Origin: Capitulum mitella
Lineage: Eukaryota; Arthropoda; Thecostraca; Pollicipedomorpha; Pollicipedidae
Length of the DNA: 64,000 nt
Direction of reading: 5' to 3'
NCBI GenBank assembly: GCA_030062745.1
Contig: CP099846.1
Span: 4,650,001-4,714,000 of the forward strand
The notes under the pieces are model-generated. The model was given only the letters and a program-made list of their open reading frames with translations. It was not told the origin of the DNA and did no database searches. Both the position numbers and the translations under genes were made by a program. This document shows positions 36,479 through 47,538 of this stretch, piece after piece; the stretch's first letter is position 1, and each line of letters starts with the position of its first letter.

Positions 36479-37819
36479 TTAACCATATTCCTGGAGGGCT
36501 AGACAGTATAACTGATTCTCTGCATGGGGGTGGATTCAGCCTCCACCCTGAAATCCTGAGAACTACACATCTGATTTCATTGCAACAGGTGGCAATGGAT
36601 TTGCCATGATGTAAACTACATTTTTATAAAAAGAAGTTTTCAAAATTTTGAAAGGATTGGATATTGGGGAAAAAGCAAAAATGGCAATGTTTTTGGACTT
36701 ATTATAGCTCTGCTGTTTATGGACTTATTTCAATAAAATTAGCATGAATCAAGAGATTATAAATGGGACTTTTATTGCTGGCCCACATATTCAACATTTT
36801 GGGAAAATTTATCAGTGTTCTGAGGCTTCCAAAAATGGAAGGATTGGTTTTCCAAATAATGAATTAGTAAAAAAGTTAAAAACACTCATCTTTCACTAAA
36901 CACATTATGCTGTGCAAACACAAATCATATCACATTGTTTGTATAATAGTCAGCATGGGTAGAGCCAGGGACATGAAAAGGGGGAACTGTAATGGCATAT
37001 TTCACTGTGATGGCATATTTCATGTGATGGCTTACATATTTCATCAGGCCAACTTGCAAACTTTGATGTGATGGCACATTTCACTGTGATGACATATTTC
37101 ATGTGATGGCACACATATTTCATCAGGTCATCTTGCAAACTTTGACCTTACAGCACCTTCAATGACCTTAGAGTCACAAAGAATGATCTTGAGTGTATTT
37201 GGTATTATTTGAAAATGTTTCCAATCATCTGAATACATGTTATTTCTAAAATCCCATTTTATGGCTGTGGTGACACAGGGCATGCATACTGGAATTTTAG
37301 GTCATAGCCCCATGAACCCACCTGATATCAATCTGCACCTTGGTATACAAGTAGCAGGCACCCTTCTATGTCATATATATTCTGGGTTTGACATTTGAAA
37401 AAATAGCACCAAAACTATTACTATATGAGCAAATTTTGACTTCTGACCTTTGCTTGCCCTTGTAAAGTAACTTCAGATTAAAAAAATTAAGTTTGTGTGC
37501 TTCTCCAACTATTTACCTATACACCCATACAACAATTTAAGTTCTTTTTAGAAACTACTTTTGGCTGCCATTTTCCTTTTACCTTCAACAGGGCCAAAAA
37601 TGGCCAAAGGTGCCTCGCAAAAACATTGCCTGGTTCTGCCAATGAGCAAAATAAAATTACAACATTCTGTCAAAGTAATCAGAAAGAACAGTTATGATTC
37701 TTGATTCCTGATACTCAAGCAACATCATCAAGTTTCATGAAGCTACATCAAAAACCCTGGCACTGGCAAGCAAAAAACCTGGGGAACAGATTCAGCTCCC
37801 TGCCGGGGAATAGGGTTAA
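36479..37819. mobile_element. TTAA-flanked piggyBac-like short element, copy A
   Basis: TTAA lies at 36479-36482 and 37816-37819. Inward from each TTAA the ends are inverted relatives: left CCATATTCCTGGAGGG, right (reverse complement) CCCTATTCCCCGGCAGGG. TTAA target sites and C-rich ends are hallmarks of the piggyBac superfamily. There is no transposase frame, so it is non-autonomous. It contains a 79-bp tandem duplication at about 36,992-37,150. The left end is CpG-decayed. Confidence 0.6.
36992..37150 (+). repeat. 79-bp tandem duplication
   Basis: Two copies offset by 79 bp, each reading ATTTCACTGTGATG, then CATATTTCATGTGATGG, then CTTGCAAACTTTGA. Internal to the TTAA-flanked element. Confidence 0.85.
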
Positions 37820-37848
37820 ATTCGTCCTTGGGACTGACCAATGTTACC

Positions 37849-38587
37849 TGACTGGTGGCACTCCACAGCCGCCGCAATCAATGATAGCACCTGCCGTCCT
37901 GCTACAACCCGGGGCTAGAACCAATCTTCTGTGCAGGGTCGCTCAAAAGGCTGTCAAAATAAAAACCAATTACGAATACCCTTGTTTATTTCTTAGTGGG
38001 TCATGACACACGGCCTCTTGGGCTCCGGTGTCTCAAGCAAGTAACCTCGTTCCAAGTCTTTTTCGTCAAGCGTCACTCCGTCGCCTGGTTATCCATTGTT
38101 TGTTTATTTGTTTGTGAATTAGGACACACAGCCTCTTGGGCTCCAGTGTCCAAAGTCTTCGGTCAAGTCTTCAATCTCGTCGGGCGACAGTCAGTTGTCG
38201 AGAAAATGTGTGAAGAGAAATCCGCAGGAAATGTCTGGCATGCGCCATTTACGTTACATCGCAATTTGCTTTTGGTCGTGTTCAACAACAGATTTGACTA
38301 CCTTTCTTGGTATCAAACGGCGTTCAGCAACAAGGGCGTGTGGAACGGCGAGCTACACGTAAAAAACGACATTATTGTTGAGAACCGTTTGGTTTTATGA
38401 CGTCACGGAGTTAGTTAGTGTAGTCACACCGCGAACAGCGCTAAGTTGTTTGATGTTTACATTTCTGAACGTCAAAATATCAAAAAGCGCTTGCTGTGGT
38501 ATACATTTCCAGTGTTACGACCAGTTAATACGGCCGGAACAACTACAGGACTGTCCAGGTAACAGTTTCTCGGCTCGCCGCTCTGTG
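37849..38587. promoter_or_regulatory. CpG-rich segment, candidate shared promoter of UBOX5 and CDC26
   Basis: A CpG-dense block of about 0.75 kb between two CpG-depleted segments. It ends at a minus-strand donor candidate (after 37,848) on one side and a strong plus-strand donor (after 38,587, GTG then GTAAGT) on the other. That fits divergent non-coding first exons for UBOX5 and CDC26. Inference from composition and splice motifs. Confidence 0.5.
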
Positions 38588-40950
38588 GTAAGTCGTGAAG
38601 ATGTTTTGTTTTTCACTGGAATGATTCATGAGTGTTGAAAAATTTAGTATATGGGGTCCGCAGTTGGCCCATCAGCCATCCTTTATTACGAGAGAGGCCG
38701 AAGGCTGAATCATGCTTCAACCAATAGAAAACAATCAAACTGAGTGGCTCACCTCAGCTCAGCTTGATTATATTTCTCTTCTTTGGAAGATTGGCATTCT
38801 CTGGGCACAAAATCATTAAATTTTTGTAAAAAGATAAATAAGTTTTTTTTAGTTTTACATTACATTTACAGGGTGTCAGCTTGCATATTCTCCATTTGCA
38901 TAATTATGCCACAAACAGTGCTTTCACACTGTCATACCTGTTTATCCATGAGTCTTTGAACTGCTCAGCAGTGGCAGTGAATTTCTATTGGGGGTGTGCA
39001 TGGTGTCAAAAATTGTGATTTTTGGATGAAAAATGATGAAATGGATTGGTATATTGCCTTTTTACAGAAAAATGTATAAGGGGAAAGAATTGATGCAAGC
39101 AGCAAGAAGCAGACCATGCATCCCTGAAGGCCTGATAGTTAAGACAACATAACATTGACTGGAACGGTCCTGTTAATGTTCTCCCCCTAGTCATTGCCTT
39201 AAATATGTCCCAAATGAATGAACACAGTGCCTTGAAAACTTGTATTTAATTTCCTTGCATCAGTTGTGCACATGCTAACAAAAATTTGGAAACAAGGTCA
39301 TCTTGGGCCACATATTAATGACATCATAAAGGCAACCTGGTTTAGTGATTCTTTGTTCAGTATTACTTTGCTGGGTCATCACCAGTGCTTGTACACTGCA
39401 TGGTGGCTGTGGTTTGCATTGTGTATCAGCATGACTGCATAATTTACCATGGAGCATGTGTGACCTCATGCTGGGTCATCCTAGGTCAAATATGTCCATT
39501 GCTTTTTCCAAGTCCAGTGAAGATGTATTTTAGAAAATTATATTTTGCATTGTCCAGGTCCAGTGAAGATACATTTTAGGAAATGAGCTGAGTTATCTGA
39601 TTTCTGGACACAGCCAGATACGCCATCAATTTTTGTTGTGACAAATTCCACATGCTACTTATATGGTAGATTCCTGCCACAGTGCAACATTTTCATTTTG
39701 TAGTTTAACCTTTAGCAGTTTTATGTCAAGCCTAGCCAAGAAAATGGTGGTGATCATCAGATGCTTCTAATGACTTTTGGTGGGGTATTGGCCTCTGCAA
39801 AACTGTGCAGCATTCTGCAAAAATGTGCAAGCTGGGCCAGATTGGCTTGTAAGGCCACCAATAAATATCATATGCAGGCCACAAGTATCCTTCTGATACT
39901 TCAAGTCTGAAACTGCAGAATATTACAGTGTTGCACATGCATGGCAGTCAGAGCCATTTCTAAACTTAACTTGTTTGCAGAGCTTTCTGAAAATGGATTT
40001 CTAAAAGTTTTGTGTAAATTGGCCAAGGAATATGTATTGCTTGGCATGTAAACCAGATCACTAATGCATGAATGTCGCCTCTATGCTATGTTCAGCTCCC
40101 CAAAAAACTATCCATTTCTGACCATGCTCTGAGAATTCTCCCAGATTCTCTTTCAAGCTGGTAAATGTTCTGGGGTAATTTTCAACAGTTGACTGGCCAA
40201 ATGCAATCAGTATGAGGCTGAGCTTCTTGAGGCATATTACTATGCAAACTTGAGTCTCTGTGTGTTCTTCATTGTGACTAGGCAGCTCTGCAGAAAAGAA
40301 TCATTATTGGGTGTTTGATCTGACCTGTGGCATCACTGGTGGCCAAAAAGTAAAAAATGCATTTACCACACCCCTCCCCACCATCAATGGAAAGTAATGA
40401 AATGTTCCTGAAAGTCATGGCTGGGTTAAATCATCAGTGTGGCCTGGTGCTCAAGCAGCCAGACAGCAGAGTCCTGCCTGAAGAAGGCACTGAGTTTAAA
40501 TCCCACAACAAGCATCTGTTCAACATTCAGCTTTGGCCCACATCCAGAGGGGTCAGCTGGTCATGGAGCGGCCGTGACGATAAAGATCTTCCAGTGCCAT
40601 TTGGTTTGGCACATGGACCAAAATTACTCCATATTTGGGAATGCTTAGGTGGCAGGGTCATGGTCCAGCAACAAGCTTGGCTTAGCATGGACTCTGGTCC
40701 CAAAGCCTCCCATTTTAGCATGTTCAGGCTGAATTTATGGAAAGAGAAAATGGAAAATGGAAACAGTTGTGATGCATGGTATCAGAATCAGACAGCCTCT
40801 TTGTATGCTTTGTATGTTTGAGGTATGCTCTCTAGCTTTTCACCTAGGTGTATTGGATACCAGGTAAACTCTGTAACTATAAGTGATGTGACATAGAATT
40901 ACCCGGAAGGAAGACCAAATAGCAGGTCATCTGAAATGGGATGAAGTGTA
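38588..40950. other. CpG-depleted segment, probable first intron of CDC26
   Basis: About 2.3 kb nearly free of CpG, downstream of the candidate donor at 38,588. The 154-codon plus-strand frame at 40,357-40,821 matches no family I know and is not counted as a gene. Confidence 0.5.
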
Positions 40951-42173
40951 TTAACCCGCGCACGACCGTCGGTCCGTCTCGAACATGGGCGACTGGGGAG
41001 GGGAGCAGTTGACTGCCCCCTCTAACTCACGAACGGTTGGTCGCACGATAAAAATAAGCATACCGTTGGAAAACTTGTGACGAGTAGAGCTCGAAACTGG
41101 CCTCATTTTTAGTTTTAGATAACATGTAAGCCAATTTACGCCCTATATATGTTTTCTCATAGCCGACTGCATGAGACCGAGAAATGGCCTGAATCTCAAG
41201 GGCTGTGACTAATAACGCTTAGGTAAAGGCACCAGCGCACAAGTAAAGGTCCGCGGATGCCGATACACTTCTAATTTCCCGGGACCTGTTCAATGTATAC
41301 GCCGAAACGTTGAGTTAAAGACACCGCAATTCTCCCGCCAGCTGTCAGTGTGCGCCGCTGCCGTATGCGGTACCAAATTGATGGGAACTAATTTTGGCGT
41401 TCCTTCACTTTCGCGAAAAAAGACGATCTGTGTCAATTTTATTGATCTTTGTGGTTCTTGTGATGGTTTCTCATGCTTAAACTTTGGAAAAATTCATTAG
41501 TTACCAATCTACGAAGTTGGCGGAGCCTTATTCGCGAGAGCCTGTTTATTTCCAAAATATGCTACTTTTTCAAACTTTTTGAGGTGCATAGTGTTACTTA
41601 CGTCTGTGCAAGCTAGTTCTGCCATTTTCTACTCATTTTGAGTAATTCATCGTCGATTTTGACGGTGGTACATTTTGGCCCACTACAGTTATTCGTGACC
41701 TGACCTCAGGTCATTGGCTGGAAGTCACTGATACTTTGCCCAATGACGGCAACTAGATGTCTGCTTCATCCACACTAAAAATGCTATGGAATATTCCGTC
41801 AGTTTCCGAAAAAAACGGCGATATGTCTTAAAAATGGGCTTGACCTTAGGTCAATGACCCGGAAAATTCCGAAAAATCTGAGATAGCAGATTTGTTGCAT
41901 CTATCACGATGACTAATCCCTGGAAGTATTATTGAGATATCTTGTTTTGCAAAAAAGTTAGAGGGCGCTGAACTTTTTTAGACATAGGTCTGTTTGACCT
42001 GACCTAGGTCAGGCACCTGACGTGACCTGAGGTCAAAATTTTGACACAAGATGTAAAATTGATGGAGCAAAAGGTACTCAAAGTTTCGTGTCTCTGTGTT
42101 TGTTCGTTCTCTCGCAATCCCAGAAAAACCTAAGGGGGGGCAGTCAACTGCCCCCCAGTGGGGGACGGGTTAA
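40951..42173. mobile_element. TTAA-flanked piggyBac-like short element, copy B
   Basis: TTAA lies at 40951-40954 and 42170-42173. Ends start CCCG in inverted orientation, and a 16-bp block, GCAGTTGACTGCCCCC, is present near both ends in opposite orientation. The left end has about 36 bp extra. Length between TTAAs is 1,215 bp. No transposase. CpG-rich, unlike the neighbouring intron, so probably a young insertion. It contains many AGGTCA/TGACCT hexamers, densest at about 41,695-41,720 and 41,995-42,040. Confidence 0.72.
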
Positions 42174-42371
42174 GGGTAAAACACCCTCATTGTTACGTGT
42201 TGTGTTCCCTCCTTTGCCTTCACTGCAACAATACTTGGATGCCTTCAGCAGCACTTGTACGCGAACCTGACTTTACCTTGAGCCATTACAGGCGAACAAG
42301 TCAAGACAGGAGATACACTGCCCTCCCGTGTTGATTTGTTGCGCAGGTCAAATGAGACTCGTCCTCCGACG

Positions 42372-42578
42372 ATGATCCGTCGTCCGCCCACTCGGATCGA
42401 ACTGCGCCTGGAGGACCTGCAGGAATACGAGAACATGAAGCGCGACATGGATTCAGCCAGGGCCTCTGCTCAGAACCAGGACAGCATGCAGCAGACGCCG
42501 GTCGCCAAAACCAAGCAGCAGCTGGCTGAGGAGAGGCTGGGCCTGGGAGGGGCACACAAGGCCAGCGCACCTAAGTAA
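42372..42578 (+). CDS. CDC26: Anaphase-promoting complex subunit CDC26 (APC12)
   Basis: CDC26 is a very small APC/C subunit whose extended N-terminus threads through the TPR superhelix of CDC16/APC6 and stabilises it. The 68-aa protein begins MIRRPPTRIELRLEDLQEYE, the conserved CDC26 N-terminus that contacts APC6. The rest is Gln/Ala/Lys-rich and poorly conserved, as usual; the human protein is 85 aa. Translation starts at 42,372, because a GTTGCGCAG acceptor ends at 42,346, which leaves the upstream in-frame ATG at 42,336 inside the intron. ATTAAA at 42,732 may serve for polyadenylation. TMEM216 begins 406 bp after the stop on the same strand. Confidence 0.88.
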   Translation: MIRRPPTRIELRLEDLQEYENMKRDMDSARASAQNQDSMQQTPVAKTKQQLAEERLGLGGAHKASAPK

Positions 42579-42731
42579 TAAGGTGTGTTGTAATTTGGCC
42601 TGCGCCCCCACCTCCGTCGTGTACGATGCTGTTGCTGCCTTGCGTGGTGTAAAAAACGCTATTCTACTTAGGTCGCAGATGCGCCATTTTGGGAGACTCG
42701 GAAACAGAGCTAGATGGGAAATTTAGTTGTT

Positions 42732-42737
42732 ATTAAA
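42732..42737 (+). promoter_or_regulatory. Candidate poly(A) signal of CDC26
   Basis: ATTAAA about 150 bp after the CDC26 stop and about 250 bp before the TMEM216 start. It is the most common variant signal, and position is the only other support. Confidence 0.4.
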
Positions 42738-42984
42738 GTGGTGCGCATTAGACACATGTTTTGTGGCACCGCCGTACTGGTTCCTTTTCTTATTCGCCAT
42801 TGTCTGTGAAGCCATGGGCATCCAGCTGTGACAGTACGGCTACCACGAGGCTACAACGGCTGTTACTCGATACTGGCCGGGTCTGACAGCTGTCTGTTTC
42901 CGGTCCTGCTCAGGCTGCTCTGGCGGCCGGCGCGCGACCGCAGGTCTTCCGCCGCGCCCTCCCCGACTCGCCGCGCCGTCAGCC

Positions 42985-43383
42985 ATGAAGTCGTCGCTGG
43001 CGTTCGAGCTGCTGGCGTACCTGCACGGCTGGTATACGGCCGGCTACGTGCTGCTGACGCTGGTGCTGCTGCTCTGGAAGCGCTCCGTGCTGCCGTATCC
43101 GGCCGTGAACCTGGCCTCGGAGGTGGCGCTGGCGCTGCTGCTGGCCGCAGCCGAGGCCGCCCGGCTCCTGTTGTCGCGCCGCGGCAACCTGACGCAGCGG
43201 GCGCTGCCGCTGGCGCTGGCCGTGGCGCTGACGGCGCCGGCCGTGCTCGCCGTCTGCTACTTCCTGCTCTGGCAGACGTACGTGCTGCGGCTGGAGGTGG
43301 TGCTCTGCGCCACTCAGCTGGCGTTCATGGCGGCCGAGACGGTGTGCGCCGTCACCTGTATCGTGGCCTTCGCCCGGGAGTAG
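42985..43383 (+). CDS. TMEM216: Transmembrane protein 216 (ciliary transition-zone protein)
   Basis: TMEM216 is a tetraspan membrane protein of the ciliary transition-zone (MKS) complex, mutated in Joubert and Meckel syndromes in humans. The 132-aa product has four hydrophobic segments (about residues 15-31, 42-62, 72-94 and 100-128). Family motifs are LHGWY near the start, KRSVLPYPAVNL, GNLTQRALPL and LLWQTYVLRLEVVL. A related paralogue such as TMEM80 has the same fold, but the LPYP, GNL-QR and QTYVLRLEV blocks favour TMEM216. There is a single coding exon. The ATG at 42,985 gives the expected N-terminus. AATAAA at 43,962 follows a 3' UTR of about 580 nt. The coding sequence is very GC-rich. 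Confidence 0.88.
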   Translation: MKSSLAFELLAYLHGWYTAGYVLLTLVLLLWKRSVLPYPAVNLASEVALALLLAAAEAARLLLSRRGNLTQRALPLALAVALTAPAVLAVCYFLLWQTYVLRLEVVLCATQLAFMAAETVCAVTCIVAFARE

Positions 43384-43961
43384 CAGTCACGCTGCCGCCG
43401 ACGCTGCGCCTGAGGATGTTGGACATTGCAGTGATGTGTTGTGCGAACAGAGCGTCAGGACGTTGAACTCCGCGTTGGTCGGACAGGACGAGCAAGAACT
43501 TCGAGGCGACTCGCAACGACGCGCGGCGTATCGAGACAGGTGGTGGCGAGACGGTGCTCGGAGTGCCAGAGAGCGGAGCGGCCGCTGCTCAGCGATGACG
43601 CAGTGGTGGCGGAGGAGGCGGAAGGCCTAGCCGACTTACAATCGCCGTACAGCGTCAGGCGACTCTCCTGTTCTGTGGGTAGGGCGTAACGGCGTGCAGC
43701 GCAGAGCACGACATTCGCCGACCTGACCACGGCACGGCGGCGTCCGCCGGCGTCTCGCACGGGCTGCGCTTATCGATGGCTAGCTTGCCATCGACCAGGC
43801 CTGGTGAACTGAGATGTGCTATTTCGTCTGCATGGAACGACTCTCACCACGTCACTGCATCCACTGCACCGCTCAGCTGTCACGTGCCGACTTCGTCTTT
43901 TTCAAGAATGTTTGCCTTCATTCATATTGTGCGTTGTCACGTTCTGCTGGTTTAACACTAA

Positions 43962-43967
43962 AATAAA
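43962..43967 (+). promoter_or_regulatory. Poly(A) signal of TMEM216
   Basis: Canonical AATAAA about 580 nt after the stop codon, followed by ordinary unique sequence. Confidence 0.6.
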
Positions 43968-44299
43968 GTAGAAAACGTCAAAAATCGTAACTGAAGTACA
44001 ATGGATTTTCACAGTAGGGTAGCATTCACGTCTTTACCAACCAAACTTCATCGGAAATATTGTGTGGTCCCGTCGCCAGATGCCCGCAGTATCTGCATCC
44101 GGTACCTGGGACTGCAGGACTGGCCTGACTGGTCCGGTACGGTACTGGTCTCACAGGGCGATTATGAGGAAAATGTTTTATTGGAGTATGCTTTTACCAA
44201 GATGCCGTGCATGATTGTCTGCATCGCAGGTCATCAGAGTTCTAATATGGTTCATGGACATTCTTCGATTCAGTAACAGCGGTAATGCCGGGTTTCCGT

Positions 44300-45075
44300 T
44301 AGAGCTGAGGATTTGCAGGGATATTGGAATTTGAATTCGGGGGTGGGCGGATTCGGATTCACGTTGGGATTGGAGATTCGAATAGATTCGAATACATTCG
44401 AATTTTTGCATCAAAATCTCGAAATTTTTGCGTCGTAAAGTTCTCACTATGAAACTGATTTAATTGGTTTCTGGCCGACTGTTCTCAACGCATCTGCCAA
44501 TGGCGCATTCCGGTTCAGCCAGAAAATGGAGAGGCATTTGTACCAGTTTGTGAAGGTGTCGGAGTTCTGGTTTTGAGTGGGGCATGGGGAAAGTATATGA
44601 CAAGGTGGACATGATATTGCGACCTTTCTCCCAAATGCTTCTTTGTGTGCGAAAAAGGTATGTGGCCTTTCGACCTGCCAACCAAAAGGTGACGGTTTGA
44701 CTCGCTACAAAAGCTGTCTTACTTTCGCTTCCACAGCAAACCAGCGAAACATGGTGGTGGCAGAGTAAAACCAGTCACCAGAGCAGTTGGCTTCCGGCAA
44801 TGAATAACACAATATAATAAAGCGCAGGACTGGTGATTTGGTCCGACGAAGGACAGACATAGCTACATTTGGAGAAAATTTGAACCTCGCACATATCTGA
44901 ATACATTATTTGCATGTTTAAGTGATGGCTTCCAGGATTCAACAGGTTTTTCGGTTTCGAATTTCTATTTTCAAGGTTCGAATCCTCGTTTTCAGGATTC
45001 AAAGACTCGCAAGGTTCGAATTTGTTCGAATCTGTTCGAATCCTGCGAATCCGAATCCTCAGCCGTAGTTCCCGT
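44300..45075. mobile_element. Candidate small inverted-repeat element with ATTCGAAT-rich ends
   Basis: GCTGAGGATT near 44,304 and its reverse complement AATCCTCAGC near 45,054 enclose about 770 bp. The inner flanks on both sides are packed with GATTCGAAT-like motifs. No convincing target-site duplication and no transposase were found, so the ends are uncertain. It abuts the hAT insertion on its right. Confidence 0.4.
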
Positions 45076-45823
45076 GTTAGCACGTTGTTATACATATTTG
45101 TGCATAGGTGGGCACTGGTCCGTTACTCCGTTACTCCGTTACTAACGAAGTTACTTTTTTGAGTAACGGAGTAACGGACCCGTTACTTTTATTCTACTGT
45201 AACGGAGTGAGTAACGGAAGTTGCTTTTGTGGTCCGTTACTCCGTTACTTTTTGGTCCGTTACTCCGTTACTCCGTTACTTTTTAAACTCCTTATAGACA
45301 CCGCCCGGCTTTATTTGCATCGGAACACGCCATTGGCTACTTGAATAGCCAACTCCCAATAGCGTGCGGCGATACAAGCGCGGCTGGGCGCGCACGCAGC
45401 TGACAATCGCGGAGTAGACTTGTTGACAATATTCGTCAGCTGATAACCGTTGACGGCAAGCTGGCGGCAATGGTTCAGTATAAAGGCCAGCTGACTTTGG
45501 TTTCTTTTGGGACAAAAGTATTGAATTATGCGTAAGTTTGATATGACTTAAAATTATAAATTAACCAGTCGTCATTTTTCAGGCTAAAAGATATCAAAGT
45601 TATTGTCATTTATACTGGAACAGCCAGCTGACGGCAGTTTTCAATGTTGGCTCAAGTTAGTCACGGATTGCTTACCACCGCCACACGGTTCCCCGCCAAG
45701 ATCACTCAAGGCTGTTGAGCACATGATTACTGCCGCCATGGCCTTGGATCTGTGATGTCCATGGGGTGATGTAGTGGTGACTGATTCTTGACTGGCCTGG
45801 AATTTTAACTACCTGACACTAAA

Positions 45824-46097
45824 ATGTCCCATCAAGGCGTCTTTACGCCGCCACTGGAGGTCGAAAACCTTGACTCCGAGTCCGACGGTGTCTCAGCTTC
45901 GGAGGCAGAGGACGAGCCCGGTCTGGGTCACCCATGGCCACATCTAGAAAAGTGCATTGAGTTTAAGGAGGAGGGGAAAAACGTCATTTTTACGTATGTC
46001 CTGTGCCGACCGAAAGAGGTTATAATCAAGGGTCACAAGAGTAGCCTTTCATTCCTAAAGGCACATCAAGAGGAAGCATTATTTACGGTATTTCCAG
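45824..46097 (+). pseudogene. N-terminal exon of hAT transposase with decayed BED-type zinc finger
   Basis: The 5' coding exon runs from ATG to a CCAG/GTGAGA donor. It encodes an acidic start, then WPHLEKCIEF and VIFTYVLCRPKE, then SSLSFLKAHQE. Spacing resembles a BED zinc finger of hAT transposases. The first Cys of the usual C-x2-C is Tyr, and the last His is not evident, so metal binding is doubtful. No catalytic exons follow; a nested element starts 82 bp downstream. Confidence 0.5.
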
Positions 46098-46179
46098 GTG
46101 AGAACAGAATGTGCACAATAAGCTGTCAGCAGTGAAGCATAATTATGAAGCTTGTCGACTATTACTTGGACTATTTGCC

Positions 46180-47538
46180 TTAACCATATTCTCTGCAGGC
46201 AGTGAGATTCACATTAGCCTGGGGGGGGGGCATATCTGCGGTAATCTACCTTTCGGCCGACGCTTACGCGTAATTTTTGGAGACGCGGAAGTGGCAACAC
46301 AAGTTGTGTGAACAATTTAGCCCATTCAGGTATTTTTCTAAGCACTGGCCCGCACTGGATGTGTAAACTGACTTGGTTAGGTAACTCTTGAATTTTGATT
46401 CAGTTGACACATGTTTGCCTTCAGCCGATACGAGCTAACTAAACCGAAAAACAGGCAAATTGAACCTAACAAAAAATTAGTTTTACATGCCCATCTAGGG
46501 CAATCCCTGCAACCATACAGTAGGTTTTAGGTTAGGTTAGGTTAAATCATTTTTAACTTGGAGGACAGGCTACATTGTCCATGCGATTCGAGTTACCACT
46601 CCTGCGTTCCCGAAAAAAATATCAACTGGCCGAAACACCTTTCGGCTGACACATTATTTTTTGTAGACGCAGAAGTGAGGACCCAAACTCAAACATGATA
46701 TGAGCCGTTGCCACTTTTGCACCTTCCAAAAATATACATTGGCCGAAAGGTGAAAATTACCAATTCTGCCCCCTCCCCTCCCCGCCCTTCCAGAGATCTC
46801 GAGATGCATTCGTCCAATGTTGATGGGATGAATGCCATTTAATATGTTTCAACGAGATCTCCAATGCCGGACCCCAAAAATTCAAAAATTGCGAAAATAG
46901 GGCGTGGGGCAAACAAACTCCAAAATTTGGGGATTTTTGAAAGGTCACTGCGGCCGTGTTTACCAACCAATTTTCATGGGAATAACACGGTTCAGCTTGG
47001 AATGTCCAAGTGTTCCAGGGAGGGCAAGAAGGGTGATTTTTGAAATAAGAAATTTCATTTGTTTTTGTTTGTTTTGGCTGATATAAACATCAGATGTACA
47101 ACTAGCAAGCCAGTTTAAGTTTATATGTAGCGCAGAGGTGGATCCAGGTAAACAAAATTGGGAGGGCACCATAAGCACAATAGTGTGCTCCCCCATTTTT
47201 TCAGTACCTGGGTGTGCGTTCGCCTGAAAATGTGCGTGCATACGCATTGTTTAGGATGTGTATGACTATATAAATGAGTCAGTGATCTCTATTTCTACTC
47301 AGAATGTCGCGATAGTGAACCGCACAACTTTGCAGCTTCACGCACAGCACATTACCGCCGAAAACGGGGGCTTGGAACCGCCTCTGCGGGGCCGATTTTT
47401 TTTAAATGTTGACAAAACACGTGTGTATCAATTCCATGAAATGCCAGAAAATCTTGTGGCGCTGCGGCAAACAGTGTGGGAGCGACAAGCAAAAAGATAC
47501 GGGTAGCAAAATCTGCCCCCCGCAGGGAATAGGGTTAA
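46180..47538. mobile_element. TTAA-flanked piggyBac-like short element, copy C, nested in the hAT
   Basis: TTAA lies at 46180-46183 and 47535-47538. Ends are inverted relatives: CCATATTCTCTGCAGG on the left and, as reverse complement, CCCTATTCCCTGCGGGG on the right, matching copy A. An internal motif around CCTTTCGGCYGAC is duplicated near 46,248 and 46,630. No transposase. Being inside the hAT, it inserted later. Confidence 0.6.

Larger units (their letters stand above)
35059..37848. other. CpG-depleted segment, probable first intron of UBOX5
   Basis: About 2.4 kb with only a handful of CpG, between the UBOX5 coding exon and a candidate minus-strand donor after 37,848 (CAG then GTAACA). No coding sequence was recognised. 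Its right half is a TTAA-flanked element. Confidence 0.5.

Noticed and set aside
40357-40821. 154-codon plus-strand frame as a gene
   Set aside because: It lies in the presumed CDC26 first intron, matches no family I know, and shows no splice or promoter context.
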